Source: Larix kaempferi (taxonomy: Eukaryota > Streptophyta > Pinopsida > Pinales > Pinaceae). Taken from it: 64,000 nt of DNA. The notes under the pieces were generated by a model. The model did no database searches and had not been told where the DNA came from. It was given only the letters and a program-made list of their open reading frames with translations. The DNA is taken from contig BSBM01000150.1 in assembly GCA_027924585.1 (NCBI GenBank), positions 18,458,001-18,522,000 on the forward strand, written 5' to 3'. A program made the translations under genes and the position numbers. Positions 11,281-21,853 of this stretch are shown in pieces; position 1 is the stretch's first letter, and each line of letters starts with the position of its first letter.

Positions 11281-12097
11281 ATATAGTGAAATTTAATGGT
11301 AATATAAATATGTGGTCTTTGATCACTTAATTAAATTATGTTTGAGTACTCATATCTCACATATTACATCACATATTATATTGTTTTGTTAATATCCATT
11401 TTTTTATAATGATATATCACCAATATAGATCCATCTTAACTATGGGGGATCAAATCCTTTAACGTGCAAACCTTTTTTAGGGTACTAAATATGAAGAAAG
11501 GCTTACGATTTGATCCCTGTGTGTGCTTGATAAAGCCAAAGTTGGATAGATCTATGCTGGTTAATTACAATCAAGTGTAAACAGATCCAATTCAATGCTC
11601 ATGAGAAATAATTTAAAATTTGGAAGGATATCATTGCTTTCTAAAATGTCTATTTCATATCTTGATAATTGTACAGAGCATTCAAAAACTTACATTCTAA
11701 ATTTCTAGCATTGTGGGTTCCTAGCTGACATACATATTTTTACAAATGAAAATGTTGAAAAGATGCACTACTGCTTCCAGTATAGCAATGGAGAATACCA
11801 TTGGCATGTAAAGGTTTGCAGCACCAAAAAATGTTTTAAAAAATATCCCCTTTATTCCCATATTGTAATTGTTGAAAAATATTTGCATTCTTTGAAGAAA
11901 ACTGAAGAAATCCCATGGTGCTCAAAAATTCATGGAAGAAATCCATGAATCCCAAAGTCATATATTGAATGAAAGGGTTAAGCAAAATGTTTTAACTATT
12001 TCAAGCTTAATCCTGGTTACTAGGATGAAGAATAAGTAAGGGTTATTGGCTTAAGGATATGTAAGGTATGTTGAACCATTCTACATATCATCATATG
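11281..12097. other. No gene; flank of gypsy A
   Basis: AT-rich DNA between truncated copia B and gypsy A. It contains the foldback listed at 11425-11554 and one 61-codon open frame (11763-11948) with no recognisable motif. Confidence 0.5.
11425..11554. repeat. Foldback element, about 130 bp (copy 1)
   Basis: The ends are imperfect inverted repeats: ATAGATCCATCTTAAC at the left, and the reverse complement of GTTGGATAGATCTAT at the right. The interior contains GGATCAAATCC and, inverted, GATTTGATCCC. The same end sequence and length recur at 44420-44548, so this is a dispersed family, perhaps a MITE. I cannot define a TSD. Confidence 0.5.
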
Positions 12098-12970
12098 TGT
12101 TGAACTGTTGGCAGGCGGTTTGGTAAGGAAGAATCGCAGCATTGTCGATGCTGTGACACGTCAGAAGAGGTCGTGGAAGGTAGAAGGATAGACTATTTTA
12201 TGTATTTTTTAGTTAATTGTACCGTAGAATGCGGTTTTTTGGGTCATTGCACCATATGAGATGTAATTTTGAGTTAATTGTACCGCAGTAGGTGAGTTTT
12301 TGGGTCATTTGGACCGTGTCAGTTAGATTTTGGGTCATTTGTCCAAGATTCGGTTAGGAAGTTGTTAGTAAGTGGACAAGCATTGTAAAGGTGGAAGCCT
12401 ATTTATAGTCAAAGAGTCATATGTGTTCTATACCTTTTTAACCTTTTGGATCTTTACTGGGCACGATTTTTGGATGTTTTTTATGTGCATCTTTGAGTCT
12501 GTATGTGAGATAAAGAGATATTGCTGAGATCTGGTTTTGTGGAGATGTTGTATCAGGGTTTTTCTAAAGTAATATGACATGACAGAACCATTTGGTGAAA
12601 TTCCCTGTGTACCTTTTATGTTAATGCATGTTGCGATGATTTCTTGCTATAGTTAATACTTTAATGTTATACTTGTCGCGATGAATGTCCCTGTTGAATG
12701 ATGCTATGAATACGAATGATGTTAATCTTGAATGCATAGATATGTTTTGAATGGTGCGATAAGTTAAGTAATTGTTGTCATAATCATCCTCCTTCATTCG
12801 GCAGAAACATGTTTCCGTCCACTCTCCCTTGATCGCCTCGGGTGAGACCTCATCTGCTCTGCAAGTGTTGCTGGACAGGGTAAAACCTGTATGGGCCGGT
12901 GCTCAGTGAGATCACGTTGGGTTGGTGTCGATAGTGATGGGAACCCCTGTCAACTAGGTTTGAGTCAATA
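12098..12970 (+). repeat. 5' LTR of gypsy A
   Basis: 873 bp, starting TGTTGAACTGTTGGCAGG and ending GAGTCAATA (the 3' LTR ends GAGTCAACA, so CA has decayed to TA here). It contains a TATA-like CCTATTTATAGTC near 12409 and several repeats of TTTTGGGTCATT upstream of it. It is about 5% diverged from the 3' LTR in the stretch compared. Confidence 0.88.
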
Positions 12971-12972
12971 AA

Positions 12973-12990
12973 TGGTCCCGTTGATGGGAT
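12973..12990 (+). other. Primer binding site of gypsy A, tRNA-Asp-like
   Basis: TGGTCCCGTTGATGGGAT lies 2 bp after the LTR. It resembles the tRNA-Asp-type primer sites common in plant gypsy elements, with several substitutions. The match was judged from memory. Confidence 0.45.
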
Positions 12991-14124
12991 GTCGCAAACC
13001 TATTCCAATGCATTCTAGAATAATTTACAGTGGAAAAAATGTAGCCGGGATGTCGCAGATACAAACACAGCTGGCTAAATTGACCATACAGCTGCAAGAT
13101 TTGAAGAAGGGAAAGGAGAAGTGCGAAGAAGTATGGTGTATGCGATGTCGAGGAGAAGGGTATACGAAGGACAATTGCCCCGAATTCCTTAACTATTTGG
13201 TTTCAGGAGCACCAAACCCATTGAATGGTGGCGGCATGCCATGGTGTCGCGTTTGTCAAGTATTTGGGCACCGCCATGAAGAATGTCCATATATGCAGAA
13301 GATGGTCACTAAACCGATGAATCTATATTTCACTTTCTGCAAATCGGTGGGACATCATGACAAATATTGTCGGGCATATGGGTTGCTTCATGAGAGAACG
13401 TACGATGCATTCTATGTAAAGGATGACCAGCGTGTCATACAAGAACTGCCACTGCAGCCATAGGTAGCCCAGACGCTACCTCAACCACAGGTGCAGTTTG
13501 TACCACAGCAACAACAGTAGTAGTTTGTGCCGCAATATGCTGCAATGCAAATGGCTCCACAGCAACCACAGTATGTTTAGCAGCCACAGTATGTTCATCA
13601 AGGACAAGGCATGTAACCAACTCCGATGCAACAATAGTACAATCAACAGCAGTACCAACAGCAAGGCGGATTTCATGGAGGATACCGGGGTGGACATGGT
13701 GGAGGATTTGGTCGTGGAGGAGGACGAGGAGGTCGCGGACCAGTTTAGTGCTATCATTGTGCGGTATGGGGACACTATCAGCGCGATTGCCCACTGTTGC
13801 AGACGCAGTGTACATTTTGCTTCATTACAAACCATACAGTAGAGAACTGCCCACAGTTGATTGCATGATGGCAAGCAGGGAATGTTCCGTAGTTGCAGAA
13901 TCAGAACCCGGCACAGTAGCCAGCACAAAATCTAGTGCAGCAACCAATCTAGAACCAAAACCAACGACCAATTCAGAATGCTAATCAAAATGTGAACCAG
14001 CTGGGGAATCCACCGCAGAACCAAAATTAGGGTGTGAATGTTTCCACAATCTTAGCAGAGCCCATGCCACATGATGCAGCTATTGCGGTGATCACTCGCG
14101 GAGGTGCAAAAATAGGAGAAGACA

Positions 14125-14129
14125 CCTCA
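14125..14129. repeat. Target site duplication of the five-LTR array (left)
   Basis: CCTCA, directly before LTR1. The same five bases follow LTR5 at 23882-23886. Confidence 0.92.
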
Positions 14130-14925
14130 TGTTCGGATATCCACATCATCTATTTCGGGATACATCATCTATTTCAGGATCTTGCATGATCTATTTCAGG
14201 ATATTATCTATTTCAGGATTCCTATTTCAGGATATGATCTATTTCAGGATTCTGCATGCACAGGCATGCATCCCAGTCACCAGTTTGATGCCTCCAGCAC
14301 CTTATCCACCTTCTTCTAGCACCCGGGAGCCACCTACCACAGAGTTTTAGCCCTCCTAAGCTGAAAGGCGCCCACTTCTCACCTACTTCCAGAGAAGGGC
14401 GCACTTGTTCACCTACCACTGCAGTTCCACTTCAGTTACATTCAGTTAGCTCCGATTCTCCCTGATTTGAGGCTAGTTTCACTCCCGACTGACTGTATCA
14501 CTTCCGTTTGACCTCCAGTTCGATTAGGTGACTTGTTCTGACTTCAGTTAGCCTCCCATGCGCCCCCACTGAGCCTCCAGATCCTATATCAGTGCTACAC
14601 ACTTCAGTTACATTTATTATGCTCAGTTAGACTCAGATTGACACCTGGATGACTGGTTGTTGTGATTGATGAGTACCACCGATGATTTATGAGGACTCCT
14701 AGACAGAGTCAAGCTACTCCATTCAGTGATTCGAATGGCCTACTTAGTCAATTCGAATTGCTCATTGACAGTATTGGATTGGATTGTATTGTATTGTAAT
14801 TCATTCACCCTTTCTGGGATAGAGAGCACTGCTGCATGTTTTGCACAGTTTTGCACCATATTTTCTATGTTCATCTGTTGTGATTGATTTACTTGTTCAT
14901 TAGATCTGCTGTGACTAATTTTACA
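14130..14925 (+). repeat. LTR 1 of array
   Basis: 796 bp, ends TGTTCGGATATCC and AATTTTACA. Near the start (about 14146-14252) the phrase ATCTATTTCAGGAT or close variants occurs six times. A TAG-stopped Pro-rich frame at 14129-14350 is not thought to be a gene. LTRs 2 to 5 are the same. Confidence 0.93.
14146..14252 (+). promoter_or_regulatory. Cluster of ATCTATTTCAGGAT motifs in LTR U3
   Basis: Six near-identical 14-mers spaced about 15-22 bp apart lie close to the 5' end of the LTR, one of them starting TTTCGGGAT. Short direct repeats in U3 are often enhancer-like in plant LTRs. A regulatory role is an inference from position only. The cluster recurs in LTRs 2-5. Confidence 0.4.
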
Positions 14926-14938
14926 TGGTATCAGAGCC
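14926..14938 (+). other. Primer binding site, initiator tRNA-Met type (unit 1)
   Basis: TGGTATCAGAGCC starts directly after the LTR. It is complementary to the 3' end of plant initiator tRNA-Met and is the usual primer site of plant copia-like elements. The same site occurs at 17165, 19404 and 21643. Confidence 0.92.
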
Positions 14939-15136
14939 ATTGCAGGGACAAGATCTCTTTTCTACAGGTGTTCTACATGAAGAGAGAGCAATCTTTGCTC
15001 ACATATATATTTCAGCAGCGGCATGCAAAATCTCATGTGCATTCGCTCATGTGCATGCAAGGATGAAAACATAGTGTTTGTTTGTGTGTGATTTACAGGT
15101 TTCTTACTTCCTCCATGTGCATTCGCTAATGCAAAG

Positions 15137-16171
15137 ATGGAGACTTCTTCTTCACAAAATATTCTTACTCCATTCAACTATGATGAATGGAAACCAAAGA
15201 TGATTGCATTCTTGAAGAGACAATGTCTTTTTGATATGTGCATTGGTAATACAAGAGTTTTTGATTCCGATGAAGAGGAGAATGATTGGCTCAATGATTG
15301 TGATAGATATTTTGGAGCAATATGTCTTGCTATGTCTCCTTGTATGCGCTACCTCATTAAGACTGCTGAAAATCCAAGTGATCTATGGGTCCAACTTGAC
15401 AGAGAATTTGGAAAGCAGGAAGAAGAGGATCATGCTAGCCTTTTGGAGAACAAGCCCAGTGAGATCTCCTTATGTGTTCTTTCCGATCATGTGTTGGCCT
15501 CAACAATTGTTCAAGATGAAGAAGAAACTGTAGATTCAACACTCATTCTCTCAAAGTCTTCTATTTCGAATTCTGAGCAAGATAAACAAGCTCATACTCT
15601 AGATTCCGAAGAGGTTCTTGAATCCTCTCTTTCACATGAGTTTGTCGGCATGCAGAATAATGATCTACTTGAAGTTTTGGAGGTAAAATCTGATTTTGGA
15701 GGTGAAGCATTCGCCCTCCTTGATTGCATGCCTCCTATAGACTCATGTTCTATCATTTGCAAAGTTTCTCAGATGTTTAATGAAGATGAAGAGCACTACC
15801 ATTCGCTTGAGTTCAAATCTCATGCACTTTTTGCTGATTTTGGTTTTGATCTCACCCTTGTTGGTTCAAAGGAGATCTCAAGAAACCATTCATCTATTTT
15901 TGGAGCTGATTTAACTTCTATTGATAAGAAGTTCAAGTTTCAAGATCTATTTTATCCGATTGGAGCTATTCCTACCTCACTTGGTTCGAATCACAGGTTC
16001 CAGGATCATCCTTATATTTTCAGATTTGTTCTCACCATTTTCGGTATGAAGAGCAAGTTCTTAAAGTCTCCACATTCGCTTGCATCCACTGATGGAGAAT
16101 TCAAGCACATGTTTTTGGAGCATGATCCATTTACTCCCAAGAGTAAGATACCTCCAGACATATCTACTTGA
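15137..16171 (+). CDS. Gag-like 344-residue protein, unit 1
   Basis: An intact ORF beginning METSSSQNILTPFNYDEW. Residues about 8-95 look like the start of a copia-type Gag (DUF4219/UBN2 region): TPFNYDEWKPKM, then an internal tryptophan in NDWLNDCDRYFGAICLA, then NPSDLWVQLDREFGK. After about residue 100 the similarity stops. The remaining 245 residues are acidic and Ser/Leu/Phe-rich with no zinc knuckle, protease or membrane segment that I can see. A normal copia Gag is followed by a CCHC motif and pol, so this looks like a truncated Gag joined to an unrelated tail. It could package the element's RNA or be a remnant. Overlapping small ORFs are shadows. Confidence 0.75.
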   Translation: METSSSQNILTPFNYDEWKPKMIAFLKRQCLFDMCIGNTRVFDSDEEENDWLNDCDRYFGAICLAMSPCMRYLIKTAENPSDLWVQLDREFGKQEEEDHASLLENKPSEISLCVLSDHVLASTIVQDEEETVDSTLILSKSSISNSEQDKQAHTLDSEEVLESSLSHEFVGMQNNDLLEVLEVKSDFGGEAFALLDCMPPIDSCSIICKVSQMFNEDEEHYHSLEFKSHALFADFGFDLTLVGSKEISRNHSSIFGADLTSIDKKFKFQDLFYPIGAIPTSLGSNHRFQDHPYIFRFVLTIFGMKSKFLKSPHSLASTDGEFKHMFLEHDPFTPKSKIPPDIST

Positions 16172-16359
16172 TTTTGGAGCAGTTAAATCTTTTGGTGTAC
16201 TACAGTCTATTTTGAGGGGGGGTATTTTTCCCATGAGGTTTTCCCCATTTCCTCGGTTTATTGACTGTTATTAGTTTTTGGATTATTGTATTGGGGTGAC
16301 CTTTGGTCTTAGTTACCAGGGCCCCACATTATTTTAGTTGGCACATCATAGTCTAGCTT

Positions 16360-16368
16360 GAGGGGGGG
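16360..16368 (+). other. Polypurine tract of array unit 1
   Basis: GAGGGGGGG directly before LTR2. A second similar run, TTTTGAGGGGGGG, lies about 145 bp upstream near 16212, so each unit carries two candidate plus-strand primer sites. The tract recurs before LTRs 3, 4 and 5. Confidence 0.85.
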
Positions 16369-17164
16369 TGTTCGGATATCCACATCATCTATTTCGGGAT
16401 ACATCATCTATTTCAGGATCTTGCATGATCTATTTCAGGATATTATCTATTTCAGGATTCCTATTTCAGGATATGATCTATTTCAGGATTCTGCATGCAC
16501 AGGCATGCATCCCAGTCACCAGTTTGATGCCTCCAGCACCTTATCCACCTTCTTCTAGCACCCGGGAGCCACCTACCACAGAGTTTTAGCCCTCCTAAGC
16601 TGAAAGGCGCCCACTTCTCACCTACTTCCAGAGAAGGGCGCACTTGTTCACCTACCACTGCAGTTCCACTTCAGTTACATTCAGTTAGCTCCGATTCTCC
16701 CTGATTTGAGGCTAGTTTCACTCCCGACTGACTGTATCACTTCCGTTTGACCTCCAGTTCGATTAGGTGACTTGTTCTGACTTCAGTTAGCCTCCCATGC
16801 GCCCCCACTGAGCCTCCAGATCCTATATCAGTGCTACACACTTCAGTTACATTTATTATGCTCAGTTAGACTCAGATTGACACCTGGATGACTGGTTGTT
16901 GTGATTGATGAGTACCACCGATGATTTATGAGGACTCCTAGACAGAGTCAAGCTACTCCATTCAGTGATTCGAATGGCCTACTTAGTCAATTCGAATTGC
17001 TCATTGACAGTATTGGATTGGATTGTATTGTATTGTAATTCATTCACCCTTTCTGGGATAGAGAGCACTGCTGCATGTTTTGCACAGTTTTGCACCATAT
17101 TTTCTATGTTCATCTGTTGTGATTGATTTACTTGTTCATTAGATCTGCTGTGACTAATTTTACA
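16369..17164 (+). repeat. LTR 2 of array
   Basis: Same 796-bp sequence as LTR1, shared between units 1 and 2. It serves as the 3' LTR of one unit and the 5' LTR of the next. Confidence 0.93.
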
Positions 17165-17375
17165 TGGTATCAGAGCCATTGCAGGGACAAGATCTCTTTT
17201 CTACAGGTGTTCTACATGAAGAGAGAGCAATCTTTGCTCACATATATATTTCAGCAGCGGCATGCAAAATCTCATGTGCATTCGCTCATGTGCATGCAAG
17301 GATGAAAACATAGTGTTTGTTTGTGTGTGATTTACAGGTTTCTTACTTCCTCCATGTGCATTCGCTAATGCAAAG

Positions 17376-18410
17376 ATGGAGACTTCTTCTTCACAAAATA
17401 TTCTTACTCCATTCAACTATGATGAATGGAAACCAAAGATGATTGCATTCTTGAAGAGACAATGTCTTTTTGATATGTGCATTGGTAATACAAGAGTTTT
17501 TGATTCCGATGAAGAGGAGAATGATTGGCTCAATGATTGTGATAGATATTTTGGAGCAATATGTCTTGCTATGTCTCCTTGTATGCGCTACCTCATTAAG
17601 ACTGCTGAAAATCCAAGTGATCTATGGGTCCAACTTGACAGAGAATTTGGAAAGCAGGAAGAAGAGGATCATGCTAGCCTTTTGGAGAACAAGCCCAGTG
17701 AGATCTCCTTATGTGTTCTTTCCGATCATGTGTTGGCCTCAACAATTGTTCAAGATGAAGAAGAAACTGTAGATTCAACACTCATTCTCTCAAAGTCTTC
17801 TATTTCGAATTCTGAGCAAGATAAACAAGCTCATACTCTAGATTCCGAAGAGGTTCTTGAATCCTCTCTTTCACATGAGTTTGTCGGCATGCAGAATAAT
17901 GATCTACTTGAAGTTTTGGAGGTAAAATCTGATTTTGGAGGTGAAGCATTCGCCCTCCTTGATTGCATGCCTCCTATAGACTCATGTTCTATCATTTGCA
18001 AAGTTTCTCAGATGTTTAATGAAGATGAAGAGCACTACCATTCGCTTGAGTTCAAATCTCATGCACTTTTTGCTGATTTTGGTTTTGATCTCACCCTTGT
18101 TGGTTCAAAGGAGATCTCAAGAAACCATTCATCTATTTTTGGAGCTGATTTAACTTCTATTGATAAGAAGTTCAAGTTTCAAGATCTATTTTATCCGATT
18201 GGAGCTATTCCTACCTCACTTGGTTCGAATCACAGGTTCCAGGATCATCCTTATATTTTCAGATTTGTTCTCACCATTTTCGGTATGAAGAGCAAGTTCT
18301 TAAAGTCTCCACATTCGCTTGCATCCACTGATGGAGAATTCAAGCACATGTTTTTGGAGCATGATCCATTTACTCCCAAGAGTAAGATACCTCCAGACAT
18401 ATCTACTTGA
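17376..18410 (+). CDS. Gag-like 344-residue protein, unit 2
   Basis: Identical in translation to the ORF at 15137-16171, including the ATG context AAAGATGGAG. It sits 212 bp after its primer site (17165), as in every unit. See unit 1 for domains. Confidence 0.75.
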   Translation: METSSSQNILTPFNYDEWKPKMIAFLKRQCLFDMCIGNTRVFDSDEEENDWLNDCDRYFGAICLAMSPCMRYLIKTAENPSDLWVQLDREFGKQEEEDHASLLENKPSEISLCVLSDHVLASTIVQDEEETVDSTLILSKSSISNSEQDKQAHTLDSEEVLESSLSHEFVGMQNNDLLEVLEVKSDFGGEAFALLDCMPPIDSCSIICKVSQMFNEDEEHYHSLEFKSHALFADFGFDLTLVGSKEISRNHSSIFGADLTSIDKKFKFQDLFYPIGAIPTSLGSNHRFQDHPYIFRFVLTIFGMKSKFLKSPHSLASTDGEFKHMFLEHDPFTPKSKIPPDIST

Positions 18411-18607
18411 TTTTGGAGCAGTTAAATCTTTTGGTGTACTACAGTCTATTTTGAGGGGGGGTATTTTTCCCATGAGGTTTTCCCCATTTCCTCGGTTTAT
18501 TGACTGTTATTAGTTTTTGGATTATTGTATTGGGGTGACCTTTGGTCTTAGTTACCAGGGCCCCACATTATTTTAGTTGGCACATCATAGTCTAGCTTGA
18601 GGGGGGG

Positions 18608-19403
18608 TGTTCGGATATCCACATCATCTATTTCGGGATACATCATCTATTTCAGGATCTTGCATGATCTATTTCAGGATATTATCTATTTCAGGATTCC
18701 TATTTCAGGATATGATCTATTTCAGGATTCTGCATGCACAGGCATGCATCCCAGTCACCAGTTTGATGCCTCCAGCACCTTATCCACCTTCTTCTAGCAC
18801 CCGGGAGCCACCTACCACAGAGTTTTAGCCCTCCTAAGCTGAAAGGCGCCCACTTCTCACCTACTTCCAGAGAAGGGCGCACTTGTTCACCTACCACTGC
18901 AGTTCCACTTCAGTTACATTCAGTTAGCTCCGATTCTCCCTGATTTGAGGCTAGTTTCACTCCCGACTGACTGTATCACTTCCGTTTGACCTCCAGTTCG
19001 ATTAGGTGACTTGTTCTGACTTCAGTTAGCCTCCCATGCGCCCCCACTGAGCCTCCAGATCCTATATCAGTGCTACACACTTCAGTTACATTTATTATGC
19101 TCAGTTAGACTCAGATTGACACCTGGATGACTGGTTGTTGTGATTGATGAGTACCACCGATGATTTATGAGGACTCCTAGACAGAGTCAAGCTACTCCAT
19201 TCAGTGATTCGAATGGCCTACTTAGTCAATTCGAATTGCTCATTGACAGTATTGGATTGGATTGTATTGTATTGTAATTCATTCACCCTTTCTGGGATAG
19301 AGAGCACTGCTGCATGTTTTGCACAGTTTTGCACCATATTTTCTATGTTCATCTGTTGTGATTGATTTACTTGTTCATTAGATCTGCTGTGACTAATTTT
19401 ACA
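18608..19403 (+). repeat. LTR 3 of array
   Basis: Same 796-bp sequence as LTR1, in the middle of the array. Confidence 0.93.
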
Positions 19404-19614
19404 TGGTATCAGAGCCATTGCAGGGACAAGATCTCTTTTCTACAGGTGTTCTACATGAAGAGAGAGCAATCTTTGCTCACATATATATTTCAGCAGCGGC
19501 ATGCAAAATCTCATGTGCATTCGCTCATGTGCATGCAAGGATGAAAACATAGTGTTTGTTTGTGTGTGATTTACAGGTTTCTTACTTCCTCCATGTGCAT
19601 TCGCTAATGCAAAG

Positions 19615-20649
19615 ATGGAGACTTCTTCTTCACAAAATATTCTTACTCCATTCAACTATGATGAATGGAAACCAAAGATGATTGCATTCTTGAAGAGACA
19701 ATGTCTTTTTGATATGTGCATTGGTAATACAAGAGTTTTTGATTCCGATGAAGAGGAGAATGATTGGCTCAATGATTGTGATAGATATTTTGGAGCAATA
19801 TGTCTTGCTATGTCTCCTTGTATGCGCTACCTCATTAAGACTGCTGAAAATCCAAGTGATCTATGGGTCCAACTTGACAGAGAATTTGGAAAGCAGGAAG
19901 AAGAGGATCATGCTAGCCTTTTGGAGAACAAGCCCAGTGAGATCTCCTTATGTGTTCTTTCCGATCATGTGTTGGCCTCAACAATTGTTCAAGATGAAGA
20001 AGAAACTGTAGATTCAACACTCATTCTCTCAAAGTCTTCTATTTCGAATTCTGAGCAAGATAAACAAGCTCATACTCTAGATTCCGAAGAGGTTCTTGAA
20101 TCCTCTCTTTCACATGAGTTTGTCGGCATGCAGAATAATGATCTACTTGAAGTTTTGGAGGTAAAATCTGATTTTGGAGGTGAAGCATTCGCCCTCCTTG
20201 ATTGCATGCCTCCTATAGACTCATGTTCTATCATTTGCAAAGTTTCTCAGATGTTTAATGAAGATGAAGAGCACTACCATTCGCTTGAGTTCAAATCTCA
20301 TGCACTTTTTGCTGATTTTGGTTTTGATCTCACCCTTGTTGGTTCAAAGGAGATCTCAAGAAACCATTCATCTATTTTTGGAGCTGATTTAACTTCTATT
20401 GATAAGAAGTTCAAGTTTCAAGATCTATTTTATCCGATTGGAGCTATTCCTACCTCACTTGGTTCGAATCACAGGTTCCAGGATCATCCTTATATTTTCA
20501 GATTTGTTCTCACCATTTTCGGTATGAAGAGCAAGTTCTTAAAGTCTCCACATTCGCTTGCATCCACTGATGGAGAATTCAAGCACATGTTTTTGGAGCA
20601 TGATCCATTTACTCCCAAGAGTAAGATACCTCCAGACATATCTACTTGA
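19615..20649 (+). CDS. Gag-like 344-residue protein, unit 3
   Basis: Identical in translation to the ORF at 15137-16171. See unit 1 for domains. Confidence 0.75.
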   Translation: METSSSQNILTPFNYDEWKPKMIAFLKRQCLFDMCIGNTRVFDSDEEENDWLNDCDRYFGAICLAMSPCMRYLIKTAENPSDLWVQLDREFGKQEEEDHASLLENKPSEISLCVLSDHVLASTIVQDEEETVDSTLILSKSSISNSEQDKQAHTLDSEEVLESSLSHEFVGMQNNDLLEVLEVKSDFGGEAFALLDCMPPIDSCSIICKVSQMFNEDEEHYHSLEFKSHALFADFGFDLTLVGSKEISRNHSSIFGADLTSIDKKFKFQDLFYPIGAIPTSLGSNHRFQDHPYIFRFVLTIFGMKSKFLKSPHSLASTDGEFKHMFLEHDPFTPKSKIPPDIST

Positions 20650-20846
20650 TTTTGGAGCAGTTAAATCTTTTGGTGTACTACAGTCTATTTTGAGGGGGGG
20701 TATTTTTCCCATGAGGTTTTCCCCATTTCCTCGGTTTATTGACTGTTATTAGTTTTTGGATTATTGTATTGGGGTGACCTTTGGTCTTAGTTACCAGGGC
20801 CCCACATTATTTTAGTTGGCACATCATAGTCTAGCTTGAGGGGGGG

Positions 20847-21642
20847 TGTTCGGATATCCACATCATCTATTTCGGGATACATCATCTATTTCAGGATCTT
20901 GCATGATCTATTTCAGGATATTATCTATTTCAGGATTCCTATTTCAGGATATGATCTATTTCAGGATTCTGCATGCACAGGCATGCATCCCAGTCACCAG
21001 TTTGATGCCTCCAGCACCTTATCCACCTTCTTCTAGCACCCGGGAGCCACCTACCACAGAGTTTTAGCCCTCCTAAGCTGAAAGGCGCCCACTTCTCACC
21101 TACTTCCAGAGAAGGGCGCACTTGTTCACCTACCACTGCAGTTCCACTTCAGTTACATTCAGTTAGCTCCGATTCTCCCTGATTTGAGGCTAGTTTCACT
21201 CCCGACTGACTGTATCACTTCCGTTTGACCTCCAGTTCGATTAGGTGACTTGTTCTGACTTCAGTTAGCCTCCCATGCGCCCCCACTGAGCCTCCAGATC
21301 CTATATCAGTGCTACACACTTCAGTTACATTTATTATGCTCAGTTAGACTCAGATTGACACCTGGATGACTGGTTGTTGTGATTGATGAGTACCACCGAT
21401 GATTTATGAGGACTCCTAGACAGAGTCAAGCTACTCCATTCAGTGATTCGAATGGCCTACTTAGTCAATTCGAATTGCTCATTGACAGTATTGGATTGGA
21501 TTGTATTGTATTGTAATTCATTCACCCTTTCTGGGATAGAGAGCACTGCTGCATGTTTTGCACAGTTTTGCACCATATTTTCTATGTTCATCTGTTGTGA
21601 TTGATTTACTTGTTCATTAGATCTGCTGTGACTAATTTTACA
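20847..21642 (+). repeat. LTR 4 of array
   Basis: Same 796-bp sequence as LTR1. Confidence 0.93.
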
Positions 21643-21853
21643 TGGTATCAGAGCCATTGCAGGGACAAGATCTCTTTTCTACAGGTGTTCTACATGAAGA
21701 GAGAGCAATCTTTGCTCACATATATATTTCAGCAGCGGCATGCAAAATCTCATGTGCATTCGCTCATGTGCATGCAAGGATGAAAACATAGTGTTTGTTT
21801 GTGTGTGATTTACAGGTTTCTTACTTCCTCCATGTGCATTCGCTAATGCAAAG

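Larger units (their letters stand above)
12972..14129 (+). pseudogene. Gag-like zinc-knuckle region of gypsy A
   Basis: A first open piece (12972-13463) has CMRCRGEGYTKDNCP, then a clean CX2CX4HX4C knuckle CRVCQVFGHRHEECP, then a knuckle that has lost its first cysteine (FCKSVGHHDKYC). The frame continues past stops through a Gln-rich part, a Gly/Arg-rich part (GRGGGRGGRG, about 13700-13735) and two further knuckles, CYHCAVWGHYQRDCP and CTFCFITNHTVENCP, to MPHDAAIAVITRGG before the array insertion. Nucleic-acid binding is the expected role. Most of the in-frame stops are TAG where glutamine is expected. The protein resumes at 23887 after the array. Confidence 0.8.

Noticed and set aside
12093-12097. 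TSD for gypsy A
   Set aside because: ATATG on the left and TGGAC on the right do not match, so no duplication is claimed.
13435-13928. Minus-strand ORFs of 126 and 150 codons
   Set aside because: Antisense to the Gln/Gly-rich gag region; low-complexity codons keep the reverse frames open.
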